Assembly: GCA_009760855.2 (NCBI GenBank)
Contig: WPIO01000068.1
Span: forward strand, 897,001-961,000
DNA from: Cristatella mucedo
Lineage: Eukaryota; Bryozoa; Phylactolaemata; Cristatellidae
Reading direction: 5' to 3'
Length of the DNA stretch: 64,000 nt
Shown: piece after piece, positions 34,885-45,870 of the stretch
Position numbering within the stretch: position 1 is the first letter of the stretch
How the letters are laid out: the number at the start of each line of letters is the position of its first letter
The notes under the pieces: model-generated
Seen by the model: the letters and a program-made list of their open reading frames with translations, nothing else
Databases searched by the model: none
What the model was told of the DNA's origin: nothing
Translations under genes and position numbers: made by a program

Positions 34885-35305
34885 CAGTTTGAGAAAGTCA
34901 GTCCATTCTCCCGCTCTGGCCCTACCAATCTGAAATACTTCCTAATCAGCTTCTCACTCTATCACTCGCTCTTCTGAATAAAGCCATTAGATGTGCCTCT
35001 AACCAAACTCAGTTCCTTTGGAGACCGTGCCTTCAGTTTTAACGCACCCTAAGCCTTGAACTTACTACCCGTAGTCATCGTGATATTCCTGACTTGACTT
35101 GTAAAAAAAAGCTAGAAACCCAACTGTTCCTGACAGCATTTGCTCCATCCCTGTGAACATCGCTTCATGTGCAAATGGATGCTGAAATCGTGTTATCATT
35201 AATCTGTTGTTATGCTTCCTTGCGTGCATTTATAGAGCGCCGCCTAGAAAGACATTTAGTTCTCTTAGTGCACTATGCACGTGTTTAATGGTAGTATTGC
35301 TATAT
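34885..35305 (+). mobile_element. LINE A 3' part, old
   Basis: Sense C-terminal remnants (AGTCAGTCCATTCTCCCGC, CTTTGGAGACCGTGCCTTCA), then the 3' UTR and terminal stem-loop near 35,235-35,280. Confidence 0.65.
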
Positions 35306-35559
35306 TACTATTTCAAAGTTGTGTTTATTTTTTAATTGTCGCTTTGCTTGGCTAGCATCACCTGTGATTGTCTTTTTGTTCCTGTGTATCCTTAATTGCT
35401 GCTTCTGTGGGCCGGCGTGTCATGCAAATGGCAATCGGCTCTTAATTTAGCTAGGCTATTGTGAAGGTCACCTAATACAATTTAATTCGGTTCTACTCGA
35501 ATTTTTGCCATAAAGTGCATCTATGTTGGTTCTTCCCTTACTGATTTGCGGCATTTTAG

Positions 35560-35678
35560 GCACTTCCAATTGCATCTGCAGCCGGATACAGAAGGTTTCA
35601 CACCCGATGCTGTAATCGAAGTTGACGGCAAATCTGAGCCTCTCGACACATCGCACATTTATAGAGGAGAGCTGTACG
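35560..35678 (+). CDS. ADAM10: ADAM10 exon 3: prodomain
   Basis: The acceptor follows GCGGCATTTTAG and the donor is GTAGGT. Phase is 2 in, 1 out. Completes GR then HFQLHLQPDTEGFTPDAV.. to ..LDTSHIYRGELYG, matching human HFNLRM.. DTSHIYTGHIYG. No stop in frame. Confidence 0.95.
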
Positions 35679-36232
35679 GTAGGTCGGCCTGTGAGCTCTG
35701 CCATCCTCTCAGTTGCTACCAGCGCATGTCTTGGCACTGCCACCCGTGGGCTGAACAACTGGCGACTGACTGATTACTCTAATTCGCCTGGACCAGGCTT
35801 ATGGCCAAGTAGCAGCCTTTGGAAGGCGCGAAGTGCGGGGCTTACGCTGCGCTTGCTATCCATTGTGGAGCTGGCTACTAATGCAGGCACTGCTCGTTCA
35901 AGTCAGCGTTAAGTGTGTTGTGGCGGCTTAGTGCTTCTGGATTCAGCCACCCTCGAGACTGTGCGCTGAGACCCGGTCGTTTGATGATTTACATGGTCGA
36001 CTTGGTTGGTCGATAAAGTTGGGTTAAAGTCAGCCCAAAATGTGCCCCAGAGCACTTGCACCGATCATGTGGTCGCTTGTAGTTAGCTGTTTGCGCGACT
36101 GAAACGGCCCTTGCATTCGACTCATGTAAATAGTAGTTGAGTTTAAGGTTTTTACTTTTAAGAAGAACCGGTTACCGGAGAGAAGCATTTCAGAATGGAT
36201 GGGTGGGGAAGACCCAAATTTATTCAAATCAA

Positions 36233-36330
36233 GGATAGTGCAGTGGCTGGATGGCCCCTCCCGTCTTTGCCCAAGGATAATGTTCTCGAACCTCGCGACC
36301 GAAGTCTTGGGCTCGAGCCATGAAGCCGGC
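36233..36330 (+). mobile_element. SINE-2 head fragment
   Basis: TAGTGCAGTGGCTGG (A-box-like), then GACCGAAGTCTTGGGCTCGAG (B-box-like), aligned in order with 21,536-21,618. No tail. Confidence 0.5.
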
Positions 36331-36534
36331 CTCCTCGATGGCCCACTGCATGCGTCCTGGTGCCTGCCATGGCTCTTCTGTCTAGTTGTGGTAAGCCAAC
36401 GGTAGATTGTGATGCATGGTGAATGAAACCACCAGTGAAGCTTTGTAACAACTTGATCTGGGTGAGCATCGTTCTGTAGTGAACCCTGTGAACCTACAGG
36501 CTCAGGATCATGCTGGTCACCATACTGACTAGTT

Positions 36535-37478
36535 ATGTGCAAGCCCAGTGTGATTCAGAAATTAGAAAGGCTGACGCTCAAAATTGGCTCTGCCAGCATA
36601 TATCCTGTTGTATCAGCTCGAAATCTAGGTGTCTTGTTCCAAAGTGACCTCTCGTTAGACGACCACATCAGCTCCACAGTCAAATCTGCCTATTTTCAGC
36701 TATACAACATAGCTAAAATTCGGGCTTGTTTAGATAAGGATACCACGTCTAACTTGGTCCATGCATTCGTGACATCCCGTCTCGACTTCTGCAACTCACT
36801 GCTCACTGGCCTACCGGCATGTGCAATCAGGCGATTGTAGCTGGTGCAAAACTCCGCAGCTAGGCTTGTCTGTCGTGAGCATTGCAGTTGCCACATCACA
36901 CCACTTCTCGCCAACCTGCACTGGCTACCAGTCAAGCAACGGATCGACTTCAAAGTTTTGTCGCTCGCTTTTACGTCACTTCATTCTTTGGCTCCAGCCT
37001 ATCTCTCAGATCTACTCCCCCACCAGGCCAAGCATCGTACCACCTGCTTTTCGGAATCCAACAGTTTACCACTACCTCGTACAAACCTCAAATCCTTTGG
37101 AGACTGTGCATTTCGTTAGTACACTCCCAAAGCCTGGAATTCCCTCCCGACTTTCGTCAGAACATCCCCTGACTAGACAACATTTAAAAAGAACTTAAAA
37201 ACACACCTATTTAGGACAGCAGTGGGATTTTTAGTGGGTTTCTGTGATTCGTCTTTGACGTACTTATGCGTGCTGACACTGTGCATGCTGCCACTAACAA
37301 CATTTGCATGCTGACCCTGTGCATGTCACCCCTAACCATGTTATTCATGTTGTTTATCAAGCATGATATTACTCACCATTCAATTGCATTTCCCTTTGCA
37401 ACAAACGTAAAGCGCCTAGAAAGAGATTGAGTTCTCTGAGGGCGCTTTATCAAGTGCATTATTGTTATTATTATTATT
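36535..37478 (+). mobile_element. LINE A 3' half, best sense copy
   Basis: Starts in KPSVIQKLERLTLKIGSAS and reads 101 codons to PACAIRRL. After a stop it resumes with QNSAARLVCREHCSCHI to LPRTNLKSFGDCAF. It ends with the 3' UTR, the terminal stem-loop (AAGCGCCTAGAAAGAGATTG..GAGGGCGCTTTATCAAGTG) and (ATT)n. This copy defines the LINE A terminus. Confidence 0.9.
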
Positions 37479-37994
37479 ACTGACCGAAAATGGCTCTACC
37501 TGCCTGAAGCATTAGAGATGAGAATGTGGGTGTGCACAAAGGCAATCGTGCTACGTCCACCGGCTTCATCGAAAAAAACGTTTGTTTAGTTTGTTTCGAA
37601 CGGCTTGAAAAGCAGCCATCACCAGGGTAAGTGCCACAGGTAGCCTTTCATTGCCACTGTCGGGATATGTGTTTGTGTAATACGTTAGCGACACTCGGCG
37701 GTGCTTTGTATAGTATGGGTTTGAGTGCTCGTTGCCCGGCAAGTCACTCTTTAGTTGTAGCAATTGTGCTAACTATTACTATCGGAGCCGAAAACTCACC
37801 ACGAATGGCTCTACTGCAATGCACTCAAATACAGTAGAAGAATTCGTGTCGGCCACAGCAGAATGAACGGGCAGCAACAGTATTTAGTGTTTCGTGAGAA
37901 AAATCTAATCTTGCAAGTTGATTGTCAGCAACCCCCTTCTCTACGCATCTTTTTAGCTCCCTTTCCCTCCAGCCTTTGCATGCATACTAAAAGC

Positions 37995-38092
37995 CGTGTA
38001 TGCTTTGTTGCGCTATAGAAAACTCTCTATCGTAATACCCACTTAGTCTTTGTCGCTTAATGGATTTGCAGACATTACATTATATTAGCTGT
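37995..38092 (+). mobile_element. LINE B (or SINE-1) tail remnant
   Basis: TTGCGCTATAGAAAACTCTC, TACCCACTTAGTCTTTGTCG and CAGACATTACATTATA follow the LINE B terminus in order. Confidence 0.55.
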
Positions 38093-39537
38093 CAAGATTC
38101 AGTCATTGGGGTATCTGTACTCCAGACGCCTTCTTCATACTAGCCACCCGGCTTAACCGCACGGTTGAGTATTGCTACTTGCTTTCCCGGCAGTTTCTTA
38201 AGAGACTTTCGGTTTCACAAGCCTTTGTTGGTACAACGAGTGCTGTTGTTCAGTCAATGTGTTTACCACCCAGACCAATGTGTTAGCTGTGGTATTTTGC
38301 CACTAGATATATACGAATGTGTAATCTATTCTGAGCAATGGCTCTATGTGTGTGACTGTGTCCGGCCATTGGCCTGTGAGTGCTAGGTGAGGTACTCATG
38401 GTGACTGACTCTTGCCCTTATTGAGGATTAGATAGATGTTATGCCGGCAGTTTTGCCTTAGCGCCTTTCAGGCTGCCCCGTGCTCAACCTGTGGCCAAGA
38501 GCCGTCATAGCATACAAGAAAGAAAACCAATAAGCCTAACGGAACAGTTTGGGGAGAGTTAAATAGTAATTGGTAAGTTTTGTTTGCAAAATAAAGAGAG
38601 GCCGAAATCCGTCTGCTGTGGAACTTTGTGTCGAAAATTGTGTGGCTCGATTCAGGGTTGATCCCACAACTTCGGGTTACTAGGTCGAGTACTGTATTGC
38701 AAAATTTATTCAGAATGCAATCGTTTTGGCTCTCGACACAGGGCTTTAAATTGTCTTTAAACTTGTCACTTGTCTTTAAATTCCTGCATACATGCTCCAT
38801 TCGAATCCTGGTGTACTGAATGAATAAATGTGTATGTTTATGATGATCGATCGGGTGCTAAGTGGCAACTACTTCATCTGCTGTGGTTGACGACCAGGAG
38901 CATGTCCACTGCATGACTTAAACTGCGGACAACAAAGGATCGCCCACTGCAGGGCACAAACTCATGAAGCTCGAGCACTCCTAGGTGAAGACCTGGGATG
39001 TGTGAAGCACCCACTGACGGTTCCTTAGCAACCTGTGAATGGCTGAATTTATGTTGCCTCTAGCAGTGGTTGCAAGTCAGTAATTTTCAAAATACAGATC
39101 GACTGATGGCCTCTGCAATCGAACTGAATGGCTAGAATTTGCCTCGAGCAGAATCGATCCCACAGCCTGTGGTTATTGGTCCGGCGCACTGCCCATCGAG
39201 TTGTGGAGATCATCACCCTTTTAGACAAAGGAGCAAATGATAGCAGCGAGAAGAAGTGGTGGAAGCAATAGGAGGAAAGAATTTGTCGTCGTTATGTAAG
39301 AGCCGTGAAATTTAGTTCCACTGGAGTGGCATGATGTAATAGCAAATATTCTGGCGGTATTCGTTTTTGCTCAAGCGAGTTTGGTGCCCAAATTGGTGTT
39401 GGTAGTGAGTGCTTGTGGGTAGTACACCACCCCGAGCTCTGTACCAACTGATGTAGTAAAGCCTGAGGGCAGCAGCAGACTGGCACCAAGCGGATCCAAC
39501 CGGTTGGCAAGCATAACCTGTCAATCAAGTTCAAGTA

Positions 39538-40194
39538 CAGTCGTCCCTCATTTATCGTGGTTAATCAGTTCCTACTCTACTGCAATAAGTGAATTTCTGA
39601 TGAGTAGGATTATATTTATAAAGCGGATGTTTTCGTAGTTGGAGCATTGAAAACCTGTTCACGACCCTCTAAATACGGTTTTTTGCACTGTTTGAGCCCT
39701 GGATATGAAATAACACAACAATGATCACCATTACACTCGTATTTACCAGTATATCAGTCAGAATGAGAGAAAATTAGATATATTAGACATTAAAATATCA
39801 TTATCATCGTACATTTAGTTACATGCACACATAAAAGTGTTTACACTAGGATAGTAAAACATTGAACAGCACGATCTGATTGGCTTGGTTTCACCACACC
39901 ATATTTTTTGGAAAAAAGTTCCGTCCCACACACATGGAGTGGTCGAACGGCTGCACCTGGCGTTGAAGGGTATGCGAGAGGTGGGTGCTCGAATACAATG
40001 ACCCACAGACCATGTGTATATTAATTTACTTTTTATTGTCATACAGTGGTGTATAATTGACTCAGACAACTAAGAGCGTGCTGTATCATTTTCACTATCT
40101 CGATCAACTCTTTAATGAATATGTGTGCATTTGAAATAAACCGTGATAGAGTGAAGCCGCGAAAGTCGAAGCGCACAGTGGCGAGGGACGACTG
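39538..40194. mobile_element. pogo/Tigger-like MITE
   Basis: Starts CAGTCGTCCCTCATTTATCG and ends GGCGAGGGACGACTG, with a TA on each side (39,536-39,537 and 40,195-40,196), as expected of a Tc1/mariner-superfamily insertion. 657 bp; no transposase frame seen. Confidence 0.75.
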
Positions 40195-41007
40195 TATGTG
40201 CTACAGGTCTGTGCTAGAATGAGGTTATATACTTTGGTTGGTTATGAAAAGTGATAGGGACTGCTAGTTGATGCTGTGCGCTATGAAACAACTCATGTCT
40301 GAATACTGTGATATCCGCCTATGACGTGTGAGTTAGCTCTCTGATGAAAGAGTGCTCGATCAATATTTGGCTGTCCATTATTGTATGACTCATTACGGAC
40401 TAACCAATTTCAGCTTTACTCGGAAGATATTCCTGGCTTTCTGAGCACCCCTGTAAATGCTACAAGATGCTACCTATTTCTTTTTTTTTCTTCGTGTCTG
40501 TCGTGTTGTGGCTTGCCTTTACCTGGTGTATGTGATTTCCAGATCAAATCTGCAGTTGCTTGGTATGCCTTGCTTCTGTGATGGCACTGTTCAGTTATTC
40601 AAAGCTTCAAAGGCTGTCAGCTATGTCGCTATATATTTCTGTGTGGAATTGACGCATGCAGGATAGTTGCCAACTGTGTAAGGACTTTCGTGCACTCTAG
40701 TGATACAGTGTACTGTGGATCAGTGTACTGTGGTACAGCATTACATGGGAAGGAACAAAATGATGCTAGTTGCACTGCGATCGGATGAAACCTTGGATAT
40801 ACTGAAAGCCTGTGTCTTGGCTCCTCACAGATGGCTGGATGCTTTTGAACGGTAACCTGAAGCCATTGCAAGGAATCAACTAGGAAATTTCATGCTTGCA
40901 GGTCTCAGCTGTGTATTTTTCAATTGGGCTATTGATCTGCAGACAGTTACACTTGTCGGATCTAAGTGTAGTGCCAGGCTTGATCATCTGAAGTTGGTTT
41001 TTTGTAG

Positions 41008-41182
41008 GCGATCCGAGCAGTCCCGTCCATGGATCTGTGATTCAAGGTCGATTCTTAGGCACAATAAAACATTCTGACAGTGGCTCCTATTGGGTCGAGG
41101 CAGCAGAAAAGTATTTCCAAAAACCCAGCTTTCATTCAGTCATTTACAAGGAAGAAGATGTGGAGGACAGAAAGTTTTTCGA
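41008..41182 (+). CDS. ADAM10: ADAM10 exon 4: prodomain
   Basis: The acceptor follows GGTTTTTTGTAG and the donor is GTAGGT. Phase is 1 in, 2 out. Encodes GDPSSPVHGSVIQGRFLGTI.. and SYWVEAAEKYF.. FHSVIYKEEDVED, matching human FSHGSVIDGRFEGF.. YVEPAERY.. FHSVIYHEDD. No stop in frame. Confidence 0.95.
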
Positions 41183-41714
41183 GTAGGTTTTTTTAAACGG
41201 CGATTGACTCTTTGTCTAACCGTTGTGCTTAGTAACTGTTTAGTTATCGTAATGTGTAGTTGCTTGATTTTAATAAATGCCTGCTTAGCACATCTGTCCT
41301 GTTGCCATGTTGCTAAGCTGGGGGTCGGCACTCTGTACTTCTGTTTTTTAATGTTCTGTTAACATTTTTTTTCAATATTTGTATGTATTCGTACATGACT
41401 GTCGGTTTTCTATAGATTCGAAAGTCATTTTTTGACATCGGGCCGGGTTAGCCAGTATGTCGAAAAAGGACTGAGTTATGCATGCTGTAGTATGTTTGCA
41501 TAGTTATGTATTGCTAGCTCGCGAGTGGGATTTACAAAGCCTTCCGTCCTACTAGCGGGTATCGTGAGCCTCCCCCCCCCCACTCACCAAGTATCTAAGC
41601 TACTTGGTCGAACCTGCTGTTGGCACTTTGTTATGTGCACATATATTTTCCATGCATCCCGTCAGAAGTAGCGAGCCTACTCTTTCTCGCTGCAACGTGT
41701 GCCACATATTACAG
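41183..41714 (+). other. Intron 4
   Basis: 532 bp, without recognisable repeats apart from a poly-C run at about 41,571-41,581. It has a T-rich start and ends in the exon 5 acceptor ATATTACAG. Confidence 0.85.
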
Positions 41715-41853
41715 CGATCTTCGGAAACGTCGCGAAGCCACTAGCAGCAAGGGTGGCTGTGGCAATTCAGACCCGCGTGTCAGCGAATGGATGCGAACTG
41801 TGCAGAACTCGACCGTGCCTGCATCCGAAGGCGTTCGTGATCCTAATCTCGAG
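41715..41853 (+). CDS. ADAM10: ADAM10 exon 5: cysteine-switch exon
   Basis: The acceptor follows CACATATTACAG and the donor is GTCGGT. Phase is 2 in, 0 out. Encodes DDLRKRREATSSKGGCGNSD then RVSEWMRTVQNSTV. The Cys in GGCGNSD aligns with the human prodomain Cys in GGCADHS, which is thought to cap the zinc in the zymogen. The donor is the least certain part. Confidence 0.88.
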
Positions 41854-43286
41854 GTCGGTGATGTCACTAATGTCTTTAGAACTTGTGTCTTCTTGTGGTT
41901 TTAGTTGTTGCAGTGATTTGCATGCAGAACAATTGCAGTGACGTGATTTTTGTATCAGCAATTTCTCTATTGCTTTGTAATGTGTCAGAGCTGGCACGGT
42001 TGCCAGCTGCGATATGATTGCACATCACACCTGCTCTTGAATGTAGGTGAATTTATAGTAGTCTCGCCCTCATCGGCTGATTGCATGGGTCAGACAGTTG
42101 GGGGTCGATTGCCAGTGCAGCTCGAAGATGCTTTCGAAGGAGTGGCTTTAGGTTGGCTGGCTGCTGTGGCTGCATGTTTCTTACACTGCTGACTGACCTG
42201 CAGTGGGTAGGGAGCTAAGTGCTAGCTCCTGCAAGCTGGCGTTTGCTAGCTATTGTTCACAGTTTGTTAGTGTGCCCGATGCAGATGCTTAGCATGACCA
42301 TACCTTAGTGTGTCTGTAGATGTCAACTAGCCCAACTCTCGACTTCAAACTTCGGGCAGGGGCACAGGCTAGCCTGAAGGGTGCTGCCATCTGGTGACAG
42401 GGAGCTGCAATCCTGTGGGATGTAAATCTGTTCACCTTCAGGGGAAAATAAGGCTGGCTAAAGATTTCCAAAATTGTATAAGACTTATAGCACTGCACTG
42501 TGTGTGAGTGTGCACGTGTGTGGACTGAGGAACTAATGGATGCCGTTAGGTCCACATGAATACTTAAGTGGGCTTTCTGGGGCCTTCCGTGCATCCGGGT
42601 CGGCATCACAGGGCTGAAGTTGGCCATCTTGGACACGGCGGTGGAGATACAGGCAAGCTGGCAACCAAACACTTCACCTTCGTGCGGATGTCGTCTGCTG
42701 TGACGAGGTGCTCTATGTCAGGAGTGAACACTCTTTCAGACCTTGCTCTAGCCTAGGCCCCACGGGTCCTCAGCTCATAGCCCAGGGCACTCGACCAGCC
42801 GGTGGCGTTTGCTGGAAGCACAATCACTTCAGTCCTACCAGGGCTTGGTACTGTTCTCTATTTTTAGTTTGAATTTATATCGGTGGGATTATATATGAGT
42901 AGAGATCATATTTAATTACTTTCCAACTCTTGGTGGGAGCAACTGACCAACACAATGTGAACATTATTTTGAGTCAAACCCGCTCACCCCAGCTGCAGCT
43001 CGCAGGAGTTCGAGGTTTAACAGCCCTGTGATAGCTTAAACTGCAGTCGACTGGAACAAGATTACCTGCCGCATACACATATTTCCTGCAATTGGTATAA
43101 ATCCCGGCAGACGATGGAGGCATCCTACTGGTCACACTGCATTTAGCACGTGCAATGTGCTCCATCTTGTTCGCTTGCCCAAAAGCCGTGCAAGTGACGC
43201 TTTTGCCAAATGGTTCACACGAACTCCTGAAGAGAAATGCATGATTTTTCCTTACTGTTGCCGACTCTCGCCATGCCTACGTGCAG
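41854..43286 (+). other. Intron 5
   Basis: 1.4 kb with no recognised mobile element, RNA gene or conserved coding segment. Confidence 0.75.
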
Positions 43287-43463
43287 GAGTCCAGCGGGGC
43301 AGATGAACATGGCGCGTTCAAGTACACTCGACGCGGGCAAGAGGTGCACGGTGGCAAACGTGCACCGAGGCAGGCAGCTGGTAACCAGAAGACATGCACC
43401 TTATTCCTGCAGTCCGACCCGGAGCTGTGGCGCTACTACAACGAGACCTTTTACTCGAAGGCG
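43287..43463 (+). CDS. ADAM10: ADAM10 exon 6: prodomain end and start of protease
   Basis: The acceptor follows GCCTACGTGCAG and the donor is GTATGT. Phase is 0 in, 0 out. Encodes ESSGADEHGAFKYTRRG.. GGKRAPRQAAGNQKTC, then TLFLQSDPELWRYYNETFYS. NQKTC..QSD..YY aligns with human EKNTCQLYIQTDHLFFKYY, the first residues of the mature protease. Basic clusters YTRRG and GKRAPR precede it, but the human RKKR convertase site is not conserved exactly; RAPR is the only RXXR match. Confidence 0.92.
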
Positions 43464-44360
43464 GTATGTACTTGCAGCTGTGTGTGGTGCACATGCCTTG
43501 TATGAATGTGCTGCTGTATTGGCATGCATGTATACCTGCTGTATTTGACCTGTATATTACCGAAAGGGAATTTTAGTGCACATTTTGCGGAAAATGGTGT
43601 GTAGACAAGCACACTCGTAGAGGTTTGCTTTTATGCGTGCAATATTGGAATAGAGCTGTTGCCTTCGATCTGGGGAAGCGCTTGCAGCTCGCTCTCCATA
43701 CTAACTAGGCTACTGACCGGTCTCCATGTCAGAAGGTTTCTTCTATTCAAAAGCTTTCTCTCCGAGCTAGCCAGCTACTGAGCCACCTGAGCCACCTTGG
43801 CTCAGTAGCTCGGGCATGCTCAGCTTGCCGTGTCTGCCTTCTACTCTCTGTGGTTTCAGAGAGCAGTCGTTTTAAGGCTGTTGGTGATAGAATAATTTTT
43901 TCTGCTGATGAAGTTGTTCAGCTATGACATACTTTTGCTTTTAGCCGATTGAGGTGCCTCCTTCCCAAGCGTTGGCTCATTGCTGCCACTTCAATTGCTT
44001 CGTGTGCCTATTCAACTGTCCTAATTTGCTACGGTTGATATTTTTCTTTGTCGTGTGAGAAAAGGCTGTCAAGTTTTCAGCGTGCTCTAGGAAACTCCCC
44101 AGCCTAGCGACAATAGAGAGAGAAACCACACTGCACTTTGTGTAAAAATGGCATTGGCCGCGCAGTCCTGCTGAACTGTAGAATATATGGGTTTTAAAAG
44201 AGAGAACGATGATTTTCATATGGATCCTGGTCGTTAAACTCGTTCGAGTCAAACCTAATGGTAGGTCTAGATCAGTCCTTATAAAATGGCCAAGAGATGT
44301 TTAGCGAGGTTAGTACAATACAACTTTTAGAAATTCTGAGGGTCCAATACTGCATCATTA

Positions 44361-44433
44361 GTGTGTGTGTGTGTGCATGTGTGTGTGTGTGTGTGTGCGT
44401 GTGCGCGCGTGCGCGCGTGCGCGCGTGTGTGTG
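44361..44433. repeat. Alternating GT/GC repeat
   Basis: (GT)n grading into GCGCGCGTGCGCGCGTGC, an uninterrupted purine-pyrimidine alternation apart from one ATG. Confidence 0.9.
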
Positions 44434-44689
44434 AAAAGAAGCAGTCTACATGGAAAGTTTAGGCAAAGTTGTTTGCCTGATACAATGCACTCCGGTAATA
44501 CGTTTAGTGAAGCATGCATCGAAGGAATTTAAAGCAGAGTTAAGTTCAGTTGCTGCACTAGCATAAACATAGCTTGCATATTTATGGTATTTGTAAATGG
44601 ATAAAGCTGTCAGACTAGCAGTGAGATGTGTTACAGTCGAAAACTTTATAAAGTAAACTAATTTAACAGCCTCATTTTTATAGCAGAAG

Positions 44690-44805
44690 AGCCTTAACGA
44701 CTAGGGCACCACTTGCAGTGAGCAATAAATGATTGCCCACTTCAGGACTCGAACCCGTAATCTGGGTCATGAATAGCAAGCACCTTACCCCTGGTCTAAG
44801 GGGGA
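44690..44805 (-). mobile_element. SINE-1 copy
   Basis: Minus strand: CCAGGGGTAAGGTGCTTGC head, ACGGGTTCGAGTCC B box, GGGCAATCATTTATTGCTC body, AAGGCTCTTCTGCTAT tail. Confidence 0.75.
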
Positions 44806-45210
44806 ATATTAATAATAAGACGTTTGTAGTGTCCTCAGAGAACATAATCTTCCAGGCAATTTAAATAAGCTGTAAAGGACCTTGGAATCGACTCGGTGCT
44901 TGATAGGGAGCCAGTGAACCTAGGACAGAACTGGTTTGATTTGGTAGCTAAGTGTGACAACAAAGACAAGCTGCCCAGCCTTGCCACAGATGCAGACTAT
45001 TAAGGGTGAGGGCCAAGAGTCCTGACTAGAAGGAACTGTGGTGATCTTGACGTGATGTCACAAAGGCATAGACCAGTTTGGCTGTCGTCTCAATCTAGCT
45101 CAATCCAGATTGTCCATGTAATGAATCTGACACAGGTGACAGGAATCCAAGTACGGCTCTCTTCTTAGCAGTTTCAGTCCCCCTCAACGAAATCATCTTT
45201 TTCTGTCTAT
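44806..45210 (-). mobile_element. LINE A fragment with internal deletion
   Basis: AATATTAATAATAAG and a diverged stem-loop, then a jump to the C-terminal region (GGAATCGACTCGGTGCTTGA). A deletion removes most of the 3' UTR. Confidence 0.65.
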
Positions 45211-45409
45211 CATTTAGTTTGCTTGAGACAATGCCCTGTATTTATATGTGCTTTGGCTCAGGTTAGAGCTGCACACGTTCTGAGGAAACGTTTTATCTTA
45301 TGCTTTGCCCTCGGAATCTTGATTTCACACCAGTCTGTTGCTTATGCTTACTGGATCTGTAATGGGTCGAATACAGTTTTTTTGTTGTTGCAAGGCTACT
45401 GCCGACCAG

Positions 45410-45550
45410 GTGAAGCAGCAGATCTCGGCTCTATTTTCGTCGCATGTCAGTGAAGTAAATGGAATTTACACGACCACCACGTTCAAAGACACCACTGGCA
45501 CCAGCCCTAAGCTTTATGGTGGCTACAACTTTCGTGTTGACCGAATATTG
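45410..45550 (+). CDS. ADAM10: ADAM10 exon 7: catalytic domain
   Basis: Donor GTAAGT. Encodes VKQQISALFSSHVSEVNGIY.. then YGGYNFRVDRIL, aligned with human VIAQISSHVKAIDTIY.. FMVKRI. Phase is 0 in, 0 out. The start is chosen because GAC-CAG|GTG gives a gap-free fit to exon 6 (..YSKA then VKQQIS). An acceptor 15 bp upstream (TTGCAAG, exon from 45,395) keeps frame, adds ATADQ and has the better pyrimidine tract. Confidence 0.9.
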
Positions 45551-45576
45551 GTAAGTCGGCAGTGCACAGCTACTCG

Positions 45577-45870
45577 TCGAGCCGTGATGGCTCACTAGGT
45601 AAGGCTGTTGCTTTACTCGTTCTCGGTTCGAATCCTCCGGTAGGCAATCCTTTATTGCTGCTGCAAGTGGTGGTGATAGCCGGCAAGGCTCTTCTGCCGC
45701 TATGACCTGAAGAGGCACTTGTGCACAAAATCAGGCAGCAAGGAGAGAAACTGCTATACAAAGCTCTCCTGGATAATACCCACATAGTCTTTATGGTTTT
45801 GTGGAGTTACAGACAGAGATACATTACATTACATATACAAAAGAGGCTGTTAAATCAGCTATTGGAGAGA
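45577..45870 (+). mobile_element. SINE-1 with LINE B tail, most complete copy
   Basis: Head GATGGCTCACTAGGTAAGG, B box CGGTTCGAATCC, body TAGGCAATCCTTTATTGCTG, then GGCTCTTCTGCCGCTATG. From 45,748 it has the LINE B terminus: GCTATACAAAGCTCTCCTGG, ACCCACATAGTCTTTATGG, GTGGAGTTACAGACAGAGAT, (TTACA)n. Confidence 0.85.

Larger units (their letters stand above)
22213..35559 (+). other. Intron 2 (about 13.3 kb)
   Basis: The largest intron, mainly LINE debris from 23,570 to 35,305 (listed separately). I recognise nothing in 22,213-23,569. 24,151-25,489 holds the tandem X-box-like sites at 25,001-25,030 and otherwise no named signal. 35,306-35,559 is unremarkable and ends in the exon 3 acceptor. Confidence 0.85.
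35679..41007 (+). other. Intron 3 (about 5.3 kb)
   Basis: Contains a SINE-2 head, a good LINE A 3' half, a LINE B tail remnant and a pogo-like MITE (listed). I see nothing nameable in 35,679-36,232, 37,479-37,994, 38,093-39,537 or 40,195-41,007. A minus-strand open frame of 170 codons (36,030-36,542) overlaps the SINE and looks like chance. Confidence 0.85.
43464..45409 (+). other. Intron 6
   Basis: Holds a GT/GC alternating repeat, a SINE-1 and a LINE A fragment (listed). 43,464-44,360 is unassigned; 43,780-43,810 repeats the words GAGCCACC and GGCTCAGTAGCTC. Confidence 0.8.

Noticed and set aside
36030-36542. 170-codon minus-strand open frame
   Set aside because: It overlaps a SINE-2 head and has no domain or codon signal.
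38590-39215. Two further tRNA-like SINE heads (about 38,640 and 39,140)
   Set aside because: Only a short B-box-like resemblance with no shared body or tail; too weak to annotate.
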